Of a stretch of DNA of 64,000 nucleotides, positions 28,901-36,013 are shown one piece after another. Numbering within the stretch: position 1 is the first letter of the stretch; every line of letters begins with the position of its first letter. The notes beneath the pieces were generated by a model that made no database searches, was not told the DNA's origin, and saw nothing but the letters and a program-made list of their open reading frames with translations. Made by a program: the position numbers and the translations under genes. The stretch is from an uncultured Flavobacteriaceae bacterium (GTDB taxonomy: Bacteria > Bacteroidota > Bacteroidia > Flavobacteriales > Flavobacteriaceae), in NCBI GenBank assembly GCA_947497245.1, contig CANMFO010000001.1:1364001-1428000 (forward strand). The letters are read 5' to 3'.

Positions 28901-29701
28901 AGAAACAACTGCATTCTCTAAATCTGCAATGGTCTTGACATAGCCCAAGCCGCGAACAAGGTATTCAGCTTGGTTTATTTCTAAAGTCTGCGCTCCTATA
29001 TCCTGATTGCTCTCCTTTACTGCCTTTACAATTTGGCTTAGACTTATTTTATATTGGCGCATTTTCTCAGGATTCACGTCAACTTGATATTCCTGTACAT
29101 AACCACCAATAGAAGCGACCTCTGATACTCCACTAGCACCTGAAAGTGCAAATTTCACATAGTAGTCTTGAATGCTGCGTAGTTCCTGTAAATCCCATCC
29201 ACCGGTTACATTTCCGTTTTCGTCGCGTCCTTCTAAAGTATACCAATAAATTTGACCTAATCCTGTTGCATCGGGACCCAGAGCTGGATTTAAACCTTCT
29301 GGCAATAGATTGGCCGGCAATGAATTTAGCTTTTCTAAAATCCGACTACGTGACCAATAGAACTCGATGTCCTCCTCAAAAATGATATAGATGCTCGAAA
29401 AACCGAACATAGAAGAACTACGGATAGTTTTTACCCCTGGTATACCAAGCAAAGAAGTAGTTAACGGATACGTAATTTGGTCCTCAATATCCTGTGGAGA
29501 ACGGCCTTCCCATTTCGTAAAAACAATTTGTTGGTTCTCTCCAATATCCGGAATAGCATCTACTGCTACGGGGTTTGAAGGCAGAAAGCTTGTATTCCAA
29601 CCAAACGGTGCATTTATGATACCCCAACCTACAAATAAGGCGAGCATTAATACTGCAACGAGTTTGTTCTCGATAAGGAATTTGATAGCTTTATTAAGCA
29701 T
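25943..29701 (-). CDS. CusA/CzcA-type heavy-metal RND efflux permease
   Basis: A 1252-residue inner membrane proton-driven pump of the HME-RND family that extrudes metal cations through the CusB and TolC partners. The N-terminal helix, the long periplasmic loop (WEGRSPQDIEDQITYPL), the central membrane block with VDVGVILAENMIRH and the C-terminal ATDDGVVMATYL segment are typical. The protein is longer than E. coli CusA (about 1050) because of extra hydrophobic segments around residues 530-680 and an added periplasmic segment near 800-860. It is the first gene of the cusA-tolC-lipoprotein-araC-copA-cusB operon. Family membership is clear; choosing copper/silver over zinc/cobalt rests on the copA and DUF3347 neighbours. 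Confidence 0.93.
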   Translation of the reverse strand: MLNKAIKFLIENKLVAVLMLALFVGWGIINAPFGWNTSFLPSNPVAVDAIPDIGENQQIVFTKWEGRSPQDIEDQITYPLTTSLLGIPGVKTIRSSSMFGFSSIYIIFEEDIEFYWSRSRILEKLNSLPANLLPEGLNPALGPDATGLGQIYWYTLEGRDENGNVTGGWDLQELRSIQDYYVKFALSGASGVSEVASIGGYVQEYQVDVNPEKMRQYKISLSQIVKAVKESNQDIGAQTLEINQAEYLVRGLGYVKTIADLENAVVSSENFTALRIKDVANVSLGPATRRGILDKEGAEVVGGVVVARYGANPMEVITNVKAQIDELKDGLPSKVLADGRTSQLTVVPFYDRTELIEETLDTLNEALTLEILITILVIIIMVFNLRASILISGLLPVAVLMVFVTMKIFNVDANIVALSGIAIAIGTMVDVGVILAENMIRHMDDKKLRFSESGTEYTTNEIIYNATSEVSGAILTAVLTTIISFVPVFTMIGAEGKLFRPLAFTKTMALSASLIIALFIIPPLAAYLFRKKNLKSSFGYVLQISLIVLGTITMITGYWLGIVLIAFGVTGLLNLRGNLDKKKVNRINIIISSAAIIFLLAEYWRPLGFDRSVFINLIFVALICFGVLGIFSVLRRYYGQILEWALANKLLFLIIPATVLISGVWIMNNTGKEFMPSLNEGSFLLMPTSLPHAGVEENKRVLQQLDMAVATIPEIETVVGKSGRTESALDPAPLSMYENMIQYKSEYMHNTKGKKQRYKVNEEGLFVLKDGNLVINPNSDIDSENSSYDAYKLRDPFAIHSKHLVEDDDGEFYRNWRPEINNPDDIWNEIVKVAKLPGVTSAPKLQPIETRLVMLQTGMRAPMGIKVQGQDLTQIEAFGLQLEAILKQAEGVKEQAVFADRIVGKPYLLIDIKREQLARYGISIMDVQQVLKVAVGGMPLTQTVEGRERYGVRVRYPRELRGNEEDLKKIYVPVEKGSPVPLGELVDIRYEQGPQVIKSEDTFLIGYVLFDKLDGFAEVDVVENAQALIKEKIAAGELTVPKGIRYQFTGTYENQLRAEKTLSVVVPLALAIIFLILYFQFKSVSTSLMVFTGITVAFAGGFIMIWLYGQDWFFNFNLFGENMRDLFNMKTINLSVAVWVGFIALFGIATDDGVVMATYLTQTFDRDKPTDEKGIRHSALEAAKKRIRPCLMTTVTTILALLPVLTSTGKGSDIMMPMAIPIFGGMVIDITSYFIVPVLYSWREELKLKRAN

Positions 29702-29773
29702 GTGATTTGATAATTAAACAGTTATGAAAGACTTGAAATTCTAAAAAACAGAAAAACAAACACAACAAATTGA

Positions 29774-29799
29774 GCCCTAAACGATAGCTATCGCAGGGC
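29774..29799 (-). terminator. Probable terminator between HYC_CC_PP gene and cusA
   Basis: GCCCT (29774-29778) pairs with AGGGC (29795-29799) and encloses a CGATAGCTATCG palindrome, giving a strong stem just after the HYC_CC_PP stop. On the minus strand it is followed by a T-rich but interrupted tract. It separates the HYC_CC_PP gene from the copper operon. Confidence 0.5.
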
Positions 29800-29820
29800 G
29801 TAATTAATACTGTCTAATAA

Positions 29821-30249
29821 TCAAATAAGGAAAGTCTGGTCTAAAATTTGAACATCCCGAAGTAAGGGAGGTGGCACATAATCTCTAAAAGGAACTATAT
29901 TTTCGTCTGCCTCTTTGTAAAGATTTATAAAGGAATACGTAAAAGAAAAAACAAATTGTTGCTGTTCAAAAGTTAGGTTGTCGAATGAGATTTTTAAATC
30001 GTCTTGACCCTCAAATGTAACTTCAATATCGGAACAACAGTTCGTCTCGGTCTCCATTTCCATGATTTCACAGGAACTTGAGTCTTTCGACTTTACTGCT
30101 TTCATCATGCAAGTGTCTACCTTATCGAACATACTGAAATCTACCAAATGGTCACCACAGTAATGCATATCCACAGAGAAGGACATGGTAGATAATAGCA
30201 CAATAAGTGCCATTGACATAGAGATGATTTTATGTAGCGCTTCTTTCAT
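29821..30249 (-). CDS. HYC_CC_PP family protein
   Basis: A 142-residue exported protein of a Bacteroidota family named for three conserved motifs, all present: MHYCGD near residue 28, NCCSD near 73 and YVPPPL near 130. A hydrophobic signal segment covers about residues 8-25. The molecular function is not established; the cysteine pairs and location beside metal-efflux genes suggest periplasmic metal binding. It is transcribed away from the arsR operon, so the two share the upstream region 30250-30446. Confidence 0.85.
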   Translation of the reverse strand: MKEALHKIISMSMALIVLLSTMSFSVDMHYCGDHLVDFSMFDKVDTCMMKAVKSKDSSSCEIMEMETETNCCSDIEVTFEGQDDLKISFDNLTFEQQQFVFSFTYSFINLYKEADENIVPFRDYVPPPLLRDVQILDQTFLI

Positions 30250-30407
30250 TTGAATTACAAAATTACAAAAATATTAAATGGTAGTCATTTGTTTAACAGA
30301 AGTTTAAAAAGTCTATCATAAAAGGAAGGTTCTTTGAGACTTTCCCTTTTTCATCAATCAGTTCTATTAACTGGCCGCTAAATAGCGGCTACTAATTTAA
30401 CGGATTA

Positions 30408-30435
30408 ATGTATTTAAGCAAATGCTAAAATACAT
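30408..30435. promoter_or_regulatory. Probable ArsR-type operator
   Basis: A 28-base, 12-4-12 palindrome with a single mismatch (ATGTATTTAAGC, AAAT, GCTAAAATACAT) lies 11 bases before the arsR start codon. Its right end abuts TATCTTTG (30435-30442), a perfect match to the Bacteroidota -7 element TAnnTTTG. This is the expected place for autorepression by an ArsR/SmtB repressor. A separate small hairpin GCCGCT/AGCGGC lies at 30374-30389. Confidence 0.7.
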
Positions 30436-30446
30436 ATCTTTGCCTT

Positions 30447-30815
30447 ATGGGAAAACAGATATGTATCCGATTGGAAGCGGACGCAAAACAGATAATGGAC
30501 TGTAGGTCTTCTATAGACGAGTTGGACAATTCACTAAGCTCCGTTTCAGAAGTTCTAAACTTGGCAGGAAACAAGGTTCGGCTCCAAATTCTCTTTTTGC
30601 TTGAACAAGAAGAAAGACTCTGTGTTTGTGATTTAAGTGATATACTCCAAATGAATGTATCTGCAATTTCACAACACCTTAGAAAGCTAAAGGATAGAGA
30701 TTTGGTCTACACTACAAAAGAAGCGCAGACGATTTTTTATGCTCTTAATAAGGATAGGTCAGCAATATTGAGTCCAATTCTCGATTTATTGACAAAGGAA
30801 AATTTAACGGTATGA
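30447..30815 (+). CDS. ArsR/SmtB-family metal-responsive repressor
   Basis: A 122-residue winged helix-turn-helix repressor that leaves DNA when it binds a metal ion. Visible are the alpha3-type metal motif LCVCDL (near residue 52) and the recognition helix NVSAISQHLRKLKD. The N-terminus has two additional cysteines (CIRLEADAKQIMDC, residues 6 and 19), which may join the metal site and support this start codon. Four bases overlap the merTP-like gene. A palindromic operator lies immediately upstream. The gene leads an operon with merTP, GDCCVxC and CDF genes, so it probably senses mercury or another soft or divalent metal. Confidence 0.9.
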   Translation: MGKQICIRLEADAKQIMDCRSSIDELDNSLSSVSEVLNLAGNKVRLQILFLLEQEERLCVCDLSDILQMNVSAISQHLRKLKDRDLVYTTKEAQTIFYALNKDRSAILSPILDLLTKENLTV

Positions 30816-31408
30816 TTGGAAATAAAAAAATAATCGGGACATCTATTCTAGCAGCTCTGACAGCATCTATCTGCTGTATCACACCCGTGCTTACAGTATT
30901 GGCAGGAAGTATGGGTTTAGCGTCAACCTTTTCTTGGATAGAACCTTTTAGACCTTATTTAATCGGTTTTACTGTATTGGTTCTAGCCTTTGCATGGTAC
31001 CAAAAATTCAAGCCCAAATCGGCCGCCGAAATTGATTGTGAATGTGATGATGAGAAGCCCAAGTTCATTAATTCCAAGGGATTTTTGTTTTTGATAACAT
31101 TATTTGTCGGTGTGATGTTGGCCTTTCCTTATTACTCCCATATTTTTTATTCTTCTCCTGAAACAAATAAGGAAATCGTGTATGTAGAGCAATCGAATGT
31201 AAAGGAAATCAGGGTAACTATTGAAGGAATGACCTGCACGGGTTGCGAAGCACATATCGAAAACGAGGTAAACAAACTCGACGGCATACTAAAAGTCGAT
31301 GCAGATTACGAAGCGGCGAATACAATCGTAAAATACGATAAAACCAAGGTCGACCTTCAAAAGGTAGAAACTGCCATATTAAGTACTGGATACAAAATAG
31401 TCAAATAA
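30812..31408 (+). CDS. MerTP-type mercuric transport protein with fused HMA domain
   Basis: A 198-residue membrane protein. The N-terminal half has MerT-like helices with the paired cysteines SICCITP in the first segment. The C-terminal 70 residues are an HMA domain with MTCTGC near residue 143, corresponding to MerP. MerTP fusions bring Hg(II) across the inner membrane, usually to feed mercuric reductase. No MerA reductase or MerB lyase gene occurs in this window, so either the partner lies elsewhere or the substrate differs. The start overlaps arsR by four bases and the stop shares a base with the next ATG. Confidence 0.88.
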   Translation: MIGNKKIIGTSILAALTASICCITPVLTVLAGSMGLASTFSWIEPFRPYLIGFTVLVLAFAWYQKFKPKSAAEIDCECDDEKPKFINSKGFLFLITLFVGVMLAFPYYSHIFYSSPETNKEIVYVEQSNVKEIRVTIEGMTCTGCEAHIENEVNKLDGILKVDADYEAANTIVKYDKTKVDLQKVETAILSTGYKIVK

Positions 31409-31614
31409 TGGAAGTACAGTTAGAATCTACGATTATATGCCCCGAATGTGGACATAAGGCGAAAGAGGAAATGCCCACAACGGCATGCCAGTTTTTCTAC
31501 GAATGCGCGAATTGCAAAACCCTGCTAAAGCCTAAAAAGGGTGATTGTTGTGTTTATTGTTCCTATGGAACTGTTGCTTGCCCACCAATTCAGGAAAATA
31601 AAAGTTGCTGTTAA
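31408..31614 (+). CDS. GDCCVxC-domain protein
   Basis: A 68-residue cysteine-rich protein with the signature GDCCVYCSYGTVACPP near its C-terminus and paired cysteines earlier (ICPECGH, ECANCKT), plus a terminal SCC. The layout looks like a small zinc-ribbon-like metal-binding protein. The family is recurrently found in ArsR/MerT-type operons of Bacteroidota and its role is unknown; cytoplasmic metal binding or delivery is plausible. No signal peptide is visible. Confidence 0.85.
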   Translation: MEVQLESTIICPECGHKAKEEMPTTACQFFYECANCKTLLKPKKGDCCVYCSYGTVACPPIQENKSCC

Positions 31615-31619
31615 TTGGC

Positions 31620-32414
31620 ATGAAGAAGACAATATTTATAATTCCTAAAATGGACTGTCCGTCAGAGGAAAACCTAATCCGAATGAAACTCGACGGAATT
31701 TCAAGCATTGCGAATTTGGACTTTGACATTGCTAACCGAAAATTAACTGTTTTTCATAGCGGAGAAATCGACCAAATCGAAAAGTCTGTTACTGAGCTGA
31801 ATTTAGGCGGAAAGAAAATCTCTACAGAGCAGACCGACCAAACGGAATTTAAAGAAAATACAAGCCAAAAAAAGCTACTTTGGTCTGTACTTATAATCAA
31901 TTTTGCTTTTTTCATCATCGAAATGACAACAGGTCTGGTTTCAAAATCTATGGGGCTTGTTGCCGATAGTTTGGATATGCTTGCAGACAGTTTCGTTTAT
32001 GGGATTAGTTTATTTGCGGTTGGCGGAACTCTGATTAAGAAAAAGCGGATTGCAAAACTTGCCGGTTATTTTCAAATCATACTTGCGATTATGGGGTTTG
32101 TAGAAGTTTTAAGGAGATTTTTCGGAGAAGAGAAACTTCCTGATTTCTCAACAATGATTATCGTTTCGATTTTTGCTCTTATCGCAAACGGAATTTGTCT
32201 TTATATTTTACAAAAATCAAAAAGCAAAGAAGAGGCGCATATGAAAGCAAGTATGATTTTTACTTCAAATGACGTTATTATCAATGTGGGAGTAATAATC
32301 GCTGGCCTTTTGGTAAATTGGTTGAGTTCGAACAAACCTGATTTGATAATAGGTACAATCGTTTTTGCTTTGGTAATACAAGGTGCGTTTCGAATACTGA
32401 AATTGAGTAAGTGA
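31620..32414 (+). CDS. Cation diffusion facilitator with N-terminal HMA-like domain
   Basis: A 265-residue protein. The first 70 residues form an HMA-like fold with a single cysteine (KMDCPSEE) instead of CxxC. The rest is a CDF transporter with membrane helices and the metal-site pattern GLVADSLDMLADSFVYG. CDF proteins exchange divalent cations for protons and export zinc, cadmium or related ions from the cytoplasm. It ends the arsR operon; the right att repeat of the island begins about 150 bases downstream. An ATG 15 bases further upstream (31605) would overlap the preceding gene and is less likely. Confidence 0.88.
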   Translation: MKKTIFIIPKMDCPSEENLIRMKLDGISSIANLDFDIANRKLTVFHSGEIDQIEKSVTELNLGGKKISTEQTDQTEFKENTSQKKLLWSVLIINFAFFIIEMTTGLVSKSMGLVADSLDMLADSFVYGISLFAVGGTLIKKKRIAKLAGYFQIILAIMGFVEVLRRFFGEEKLPDFSTMIIVSIFALIANGICLYILQKSKSKEEAHMKASMIFTSNDVIINVGVIIAGLLVNWLSSNKPDLIIGTIVFALVIQGAFRILKLSK

Positions 32415-32565
32415 GCGGAAAGCAATTAGCACAAAAAGCCGACAATCCTATTAAATCAATATTTTTAATATCCGACTGAAGCAGTAATAATACAATCTTC
32501 GATTTTATTCTACATGTCATCAATTATTTAGGACTACCCCAATGTTTATGGGGAAAGTGACATAC

Positions 32566-32580
32566 TGTATCGGGAAATAA
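32566..32580 (+). repeat. attR core, 15-base direct repeat
   Basis: TGTATCGGGAAATAA is identical to the final 15 bases of mnmE at 18521-18535, but here no mnmE coding sequence precedes it. The stretch between the CDF gene and the next gene (32415-32667) contains nothing else recognisable. The position marks the right end of the island and the return to chromosomal sequence. Confidence 0.85.
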
Positions 32581-32667
32581 ATTAATCTATTGATTTCATT
32601 TTTCAGTTATTTAAGTTTCAGGATGTGATTTTAGTTTATTATCTCCATAAAGTAAGATCAGAACAGC

Positions 32668-34068
32668 CTATCTTCCTAACTGCAATTGCAAACAGCCATT
32701 TGGTGCAATGGTTATGCTTCCAGACCAACTTAATCCGGAGCAAGAAGCGGTATACGTGTAATTACCAGGAGTCAAGTTGTCGAAATTTCCTCCGGAATTT
32801 GTATTGTCACAATCAGGAGCACTATTAAAGAAGCCTGTAATGACCGATGAGCCCCGTCCGGATAAATCGACGGTTATATTTCCACAACCAAAATCTTCCG
32901 CCACCCAGAATTTCACGCTGCCCGGAGCGTCATTTCCATCGGATCCGTTGGCCAATAGAACATTGGTACACGATCCATTGGAAATCCCAACCGTCCCTGA
33001 CCATTGTTGTCCGTTGCAACTTGCGGTATAATTATATGTCCCTTCTACTAAGTCATTGAAATTAGCTGTGCCATTGGTACCACAATTAGGAGCTTGACCA
33101 AAAAAACTTGTAATAGTCCCACTTCCTACACCAGTAAGAGTTACGTCTATCGGCCCACAACCGTAATCCCCGTTGGCCCAAAAAATAACATCTCCCTTTC
33201 CTCCTCCAGATGTATCGTTATCCTTTAATTCAATTCTAACACACTCCCCAAAATCAGCTGATAAGCTTCCGGTCCAAATTTTTCCACTGCATTCAGCCCT
33301 ATAAAAATAACTATTAAAGGGGGATAGGCTGCTAAATGTAGCCGCTCCAGTCGCTCCGCACTCAGGGGCTTGGTTAAAAAAACTAGTGATTGTTTTGGAT
33401 TGTCCTCCAATTGGGACGCCATCAATGGCACCTACCCCTACCCTTACATCAATTGGACCACACCCTAAATCTTCAGCTACCCAAAAAACTGCGCTTCCAA
33501 AGGTAGAGGGATTTTCGTCATCTGGGTCTTCCCCTCCAATGGGATCATCCACTAAAATGTCCAAAAAAACCGGAAAACATCCATCATCATCTATTGTAAA
33601 AGTGCCGGACACCTCATTGTTGTCACAAAAAGCGCTGTAATTATAGGTGCCTTCCCTAAGGTTTCGAAATGTTGCTCCCCCATCACCACAAAACGGTGTT
33701 GTCGGACTAAAATCCTGTTCTGTTATGGTCTGACTTGCAAAACCATCCACATTAACAGTAATAAACCCGCAGTTCGAGGGCTTTCTTACAAAAAAGATAA
33801 CATCTGCAAATTTATCTTCCTCCACAATGTCGTCAGGTTTACATGAAATAAAGCATACCGACATAATGAAAAGACAAACGAAAGGTTTTATCGTTTTTGC
33901 CAATACCGCTTTAAATCTTTTATGATTTACACTGGAAAATCCCGATTCAGATCTTATTGAAGTAGGTACTACTTGAAAACCGTGTAAATTTCTTTTTTGA
34001 TTTTCAAATAATTTTGATCGTTGTCGTCGCAGTTTTAACATGGATTGATTATTTACTTCTTGTTCCAA
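32668..34068 (-). CDS. Secreted lipoprotein with four cysteine-paired repeats
   Basis: No known family recognised. The 466-residue protein has a basic N-terminal extension, a hydrophobic segment at about residues 60-80 ending in a lipobox-like FISC, and then four repeats of about 80-95 residues. Each repeat follows the plan: FW(V/A) near the start, a first Cys (as in GCG), an ITSFF-type strand, a second Cys (as in APEC or APNC), GTYNYTASC with a third Cys, a W-G segment, and a fourth Cys near C-x-x-L at the end. The even cysteine spacing suggests two disulfides per repeat in a beta fold, outside the inner membrane. The start could be internal, because the first 55 residues do not look like a signal peptide. 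It lies alone next to the island's right end. Confidence 0.6.
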   Translation of the reverse strand: MEQEVNNQSMLKLRRQRSKLFENQKRNLHGFQVVPTSIRSESGFSSVNHKRFKAVLAKTIKPFVCLFIMSVCFISCKPDDIVEEDKFADVIFFVRKPSNCGFITVNVDGFASQTITEQDFSPTTPFCGDGGATFRNLREGTYNYSAFCDNNEVSGTFTIDDDGCFPVFLDILVDDPIGGEDPDDENPSTFGSAVFWVAEDLGCGPIDVRVGVGAIDGVPIGGQSKTITSFFNQAPECGATGAATFSSLSPFNSYFYRAECSGKIWTGSLSADFGECVRIELKDNDTSGGGKGDVIFWANGDYGCGPIDVTLTGVGSGTITSFFGQAPNCGTNGTANFNDLVEGTYNYTASCNGQQWSGTVGISNGSCTNVLLANGSDGNDAPGSVKFWVAEDFGCGNITVDLSGRGSSVITGFFNSAPDCDNTNSGGNFDNLTPGNYTYTASCSGLSWSGSITIAPNGCLQLQLGR

Positions 34069-34394
34069 CCAATATTAAACCTTTATGAAAAGCAATGAAA
34101 TACCCCCTAATGCGTATTTTTTTACAAAAGCATGCAATTCATCGGTAAAAGTTTGTCTTTTGTCGAGCTGTCAGAAAATCCCTTTGCGCTGACAAAATTC
34201 CGTTTTTGTTCGAACGGTTGTTTATCCGCAGCATGTTTTTAGGGTGAGTGGCGGTCTTTAATTTATTCTTTGGTTGGTAATATTTTATACTTTTGGGAGT
34301 TTTGAAGTCAAAAAGAAGGGCTCCCTAACAAAGAAACTGATATAAACTTGGCGCGGTTGATCGGTTATCTCTGGAGAAGCAGGAAAATCGATCC
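34069..34394. promoter_or_regulatory. Divergent intergenic region before the ECF sigma gene
   Basis: No gene was found in this 326-base stretch. TACTTTTG at 34288-34295 matches the Bacteroidota -7 element TAnnTTTG about 100 bases before the sigma factor ATG, with a TTTG 15 bases upstream of it, which is shorter than the usual spacing. The promoter call is therefore weak. Confidence 0.3.
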
Positions 34395-34901
34395 ATGAAG
34401 TCGACAAGAATTAAGAAGAAAAAATTCTCGGTACTTTTTGACAAGTACTACAAAGGGCTTTTTAACTATGCCTTTAAAGTCGTCCGGGAGAAGCATATTG
34501 CCGAGGAACTGGTGCAGGAAAGCTTTGTTAAGCTTTGGGAAAATTTTGAAAATATAAAAGAAGGGGAACGGACCATAGAATCTTACCTCATCAAAATCCT
34601 GAAAAACAAGGTCATCGACAACCACCGAAAAAGCCTGGTTCAAGAAAAACACCTAAACCTATATCAGTTCAATGCCGAATTCGTCACCGATCTGGATAAC
34701 CAATGGGAGCTGCAAAAGGAAATAGAGCGCATCTATACCTCCCTACCACCGAAAACGACGGAGATCTTTAAGCTCTCCCGCGATAAGGGATATACCTATC
34801 CGGAAATAGCCTCTTTGAAGAATATCTCTATCAAAACCGTCGAATCCCATATTTCCAAAGCACTGAATGCGTTCCGGAAAGGGCTCCAAGATTATCTGTG
34901 A
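34395..34901 (+). CDS. ECF-type RNA polymerase sigma factor (FecI-like)
   Basis: A 168-residue sigma-70 family factor with region 2 (AEELVQESFVKLWENF) and region 4 (YPEIASLKNISIKTVESHISKAL) only. Followed by a FecR anti-sigma gene, an STN-type TonB receptor and a DUF4249 gene, it is part of a cell-surface signalling cascade in which ligand binding by the receptor releases the sigma factor. Its target is probably the receptor operon itself. Confidence 0.92.
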   Translation: MKSTRIKKKKFSVLFDKYYKGLFNYAFKVVREKHIAEELVQESFVKLWENFENIKEGERTIESYLIKILKNKVIDNHRKSLVQEKHLNLYQFNAEFVTDLDNQWELQKEIERIYTSLPPKTTEIFKLSRDKGYTYPEIASLKNISIKTVESHISKALNAFRKGLQDYL

Positions 34902-34948
34902 AATAGGGTACTGCTATCCGACAAACGTCTTATAGTAAAGACCCGATT

Positions 34949-35923
34949 ATGAAAGACCGTAGAGTTAAGGAAGCAGACATTTGGGCTTATGTTGGCAAAA
35001 GTGCGGACGTGGCCACGCAAATGAAGGTTGAGCGTTGGAGGGAATCAACCGATTACAATGCAGATCTCTACAATTCCATTGTTGCCCTTTATGGGGCAAC
35101 CGGAGAAAATCCCTCCGCCAGTGCAATCGATATCGAGGCCCAGAAATCCAAATTCTTTGACTCCGTTGAGCCCCCACTTGGGAAAAGTGGAAACAAACAA
35201 AAGTATCTGAAGTACGCCGTCGCGGTGATATTGCTCATATCAGTGGCCAGTGTGGTCTACCAAAACCTATCCAAGGGCATTATTACCATTGAAACCACAT
35301 ATGCGGAGGAAAAACAGGTTGGGCTTTCCGATGGGTCCGTAGTCCGGTTGAATGCCGCCAGCAAAATTTCGTACCACAAAGATGCACCCAGAACAATCCA
35401 ATTGGAAGGGGAAGCCTTTTTTGAAGTCTCAAAAGACAAGGAACATCCCTTTACGGTGGAGACTCCCGATCATGTGATCATAAAGGCCTTGGGTACAAGT
35501 TTTAATGTCAAAGCCTATCCAAAAAGCGCTTTTTCGGAAACCACGCTCCTAACGGGGAAAGTAGAGGTAACCGCTAAAGACTATTTTGAAGGGAACATTA
35601 TCATGCTGCCAAATGACCATGTTAGAATTGTCAAGACGGATGGAATGCCCATTAAAACTACAGTTCACAACAAGCAAGATGTTTTGGCCTGGAGAGAGGG
35701 CAAAATTCGATTTGGGAATATGACCTTTGCAAATATCGCAAATGACCTGGGCAATCAATTCAATATAAGACTCGTATTTGAAAATGAGGCAATCGCCAAA
35801 TCCAGATTTACCGCCTCTTTCGACAGATCGACCCCCGTAGAAGAAATTTTGGAGGTTCTTAAGGCTTCCAAGAATTTTAAGTACAACCTAAACCAAGAAA
35901 CCAATGAGTGGATAATAAAATAA
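34949..35923 (+). CDS. FecR-type anti-sigma factor
   Basis: A 324-residue single-pass inner membrane protein. The cytoplasmic N-terminal part binds the sigma factor, the membrane helix lies near residues 90-110 (YAVAVILLISVASVVY), and the periplasmic FecR domain (LSDGSVVRLNAASKISY, then EGEAFFEV) is followed by a C-terminal STN-like segment that touches the TonB receptor. It is encoded 47 bases after the sigma factor and holds it inactive until the receptor signals. Confidence 0.92.
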   Translation: MKDRRVKEADIWAYVGKSADVATQMKVERWRESTDYNADLYNSIVALYGATGENPSASAIDIEAQKSKFFDSVEPPLGKSGNKQKYLKYAVAVILLISVASVVYQNLSKGIITIETTYAEEKQVGLSDGSVVRLNAASKISYHKDAPRTIQLEGEAFFEVSKDKEHPFTVETPDHVIIKALGTSFNVKAYPKSAFSETTLLTGKVEVTAKDYFEGNIIMLPNDHVRIVKTDGMPIKTTVHNKQDVLAWREGKIRFGNMTFANIANDLGNQFNIRLVFENEAIAKSRFTASFDRSTPVEEILEVLKASKNFKYNLNQETNEWIIK

Positions 35924-36013
35924 AAAAGTGGGAAAATTGGAGCTTTCCCACCTAAACAATGTCAATAGAGACCAATCGCCTAAGATTCGTACTAATTAAC
36001 ATCTTTCAAATTT

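Larger units (their letters stand above)
18521..32580. mobile_element. Integrated metal-resistance island at the 3' end of mnmE
   Basis: About 14 kb is bounded by an exact 15-base direct repeat, one copy ending mnmE and the other at 32566-32580. A tyrosine recombinase relic lies just inside the left end. Cargo consists only of metal efflux, metal binding and metal-responsive regulators. The DNA is visibly more AT-rich than the flanking chromosome. No relaxase, type IV secretion gene, replication gene or excisionase was seen, so the element probably cannot move by itself today. The mnmE (trmE/thdF) 3' end is a known integration target of SGI1-type islands. The boundaries rest on the repeat; the classification as an island rests on repeat, integrase, cargo and base composition together. 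Confidence 0.85.

Noticed and set aside
19534-32414. Copper genes as part of the NRPS cluster (chalkophore with self-resistance)
   Set aside because: They lie inside the att repeats, beyond mnmE, and differ in base composition, so proximity is explained by island insertion.
18521-32580. Integrative conjugative element
   Set aside because: No relaxase, coupling protein, mating-pair or replication gene is present; only an integrase relic and cargo were found.
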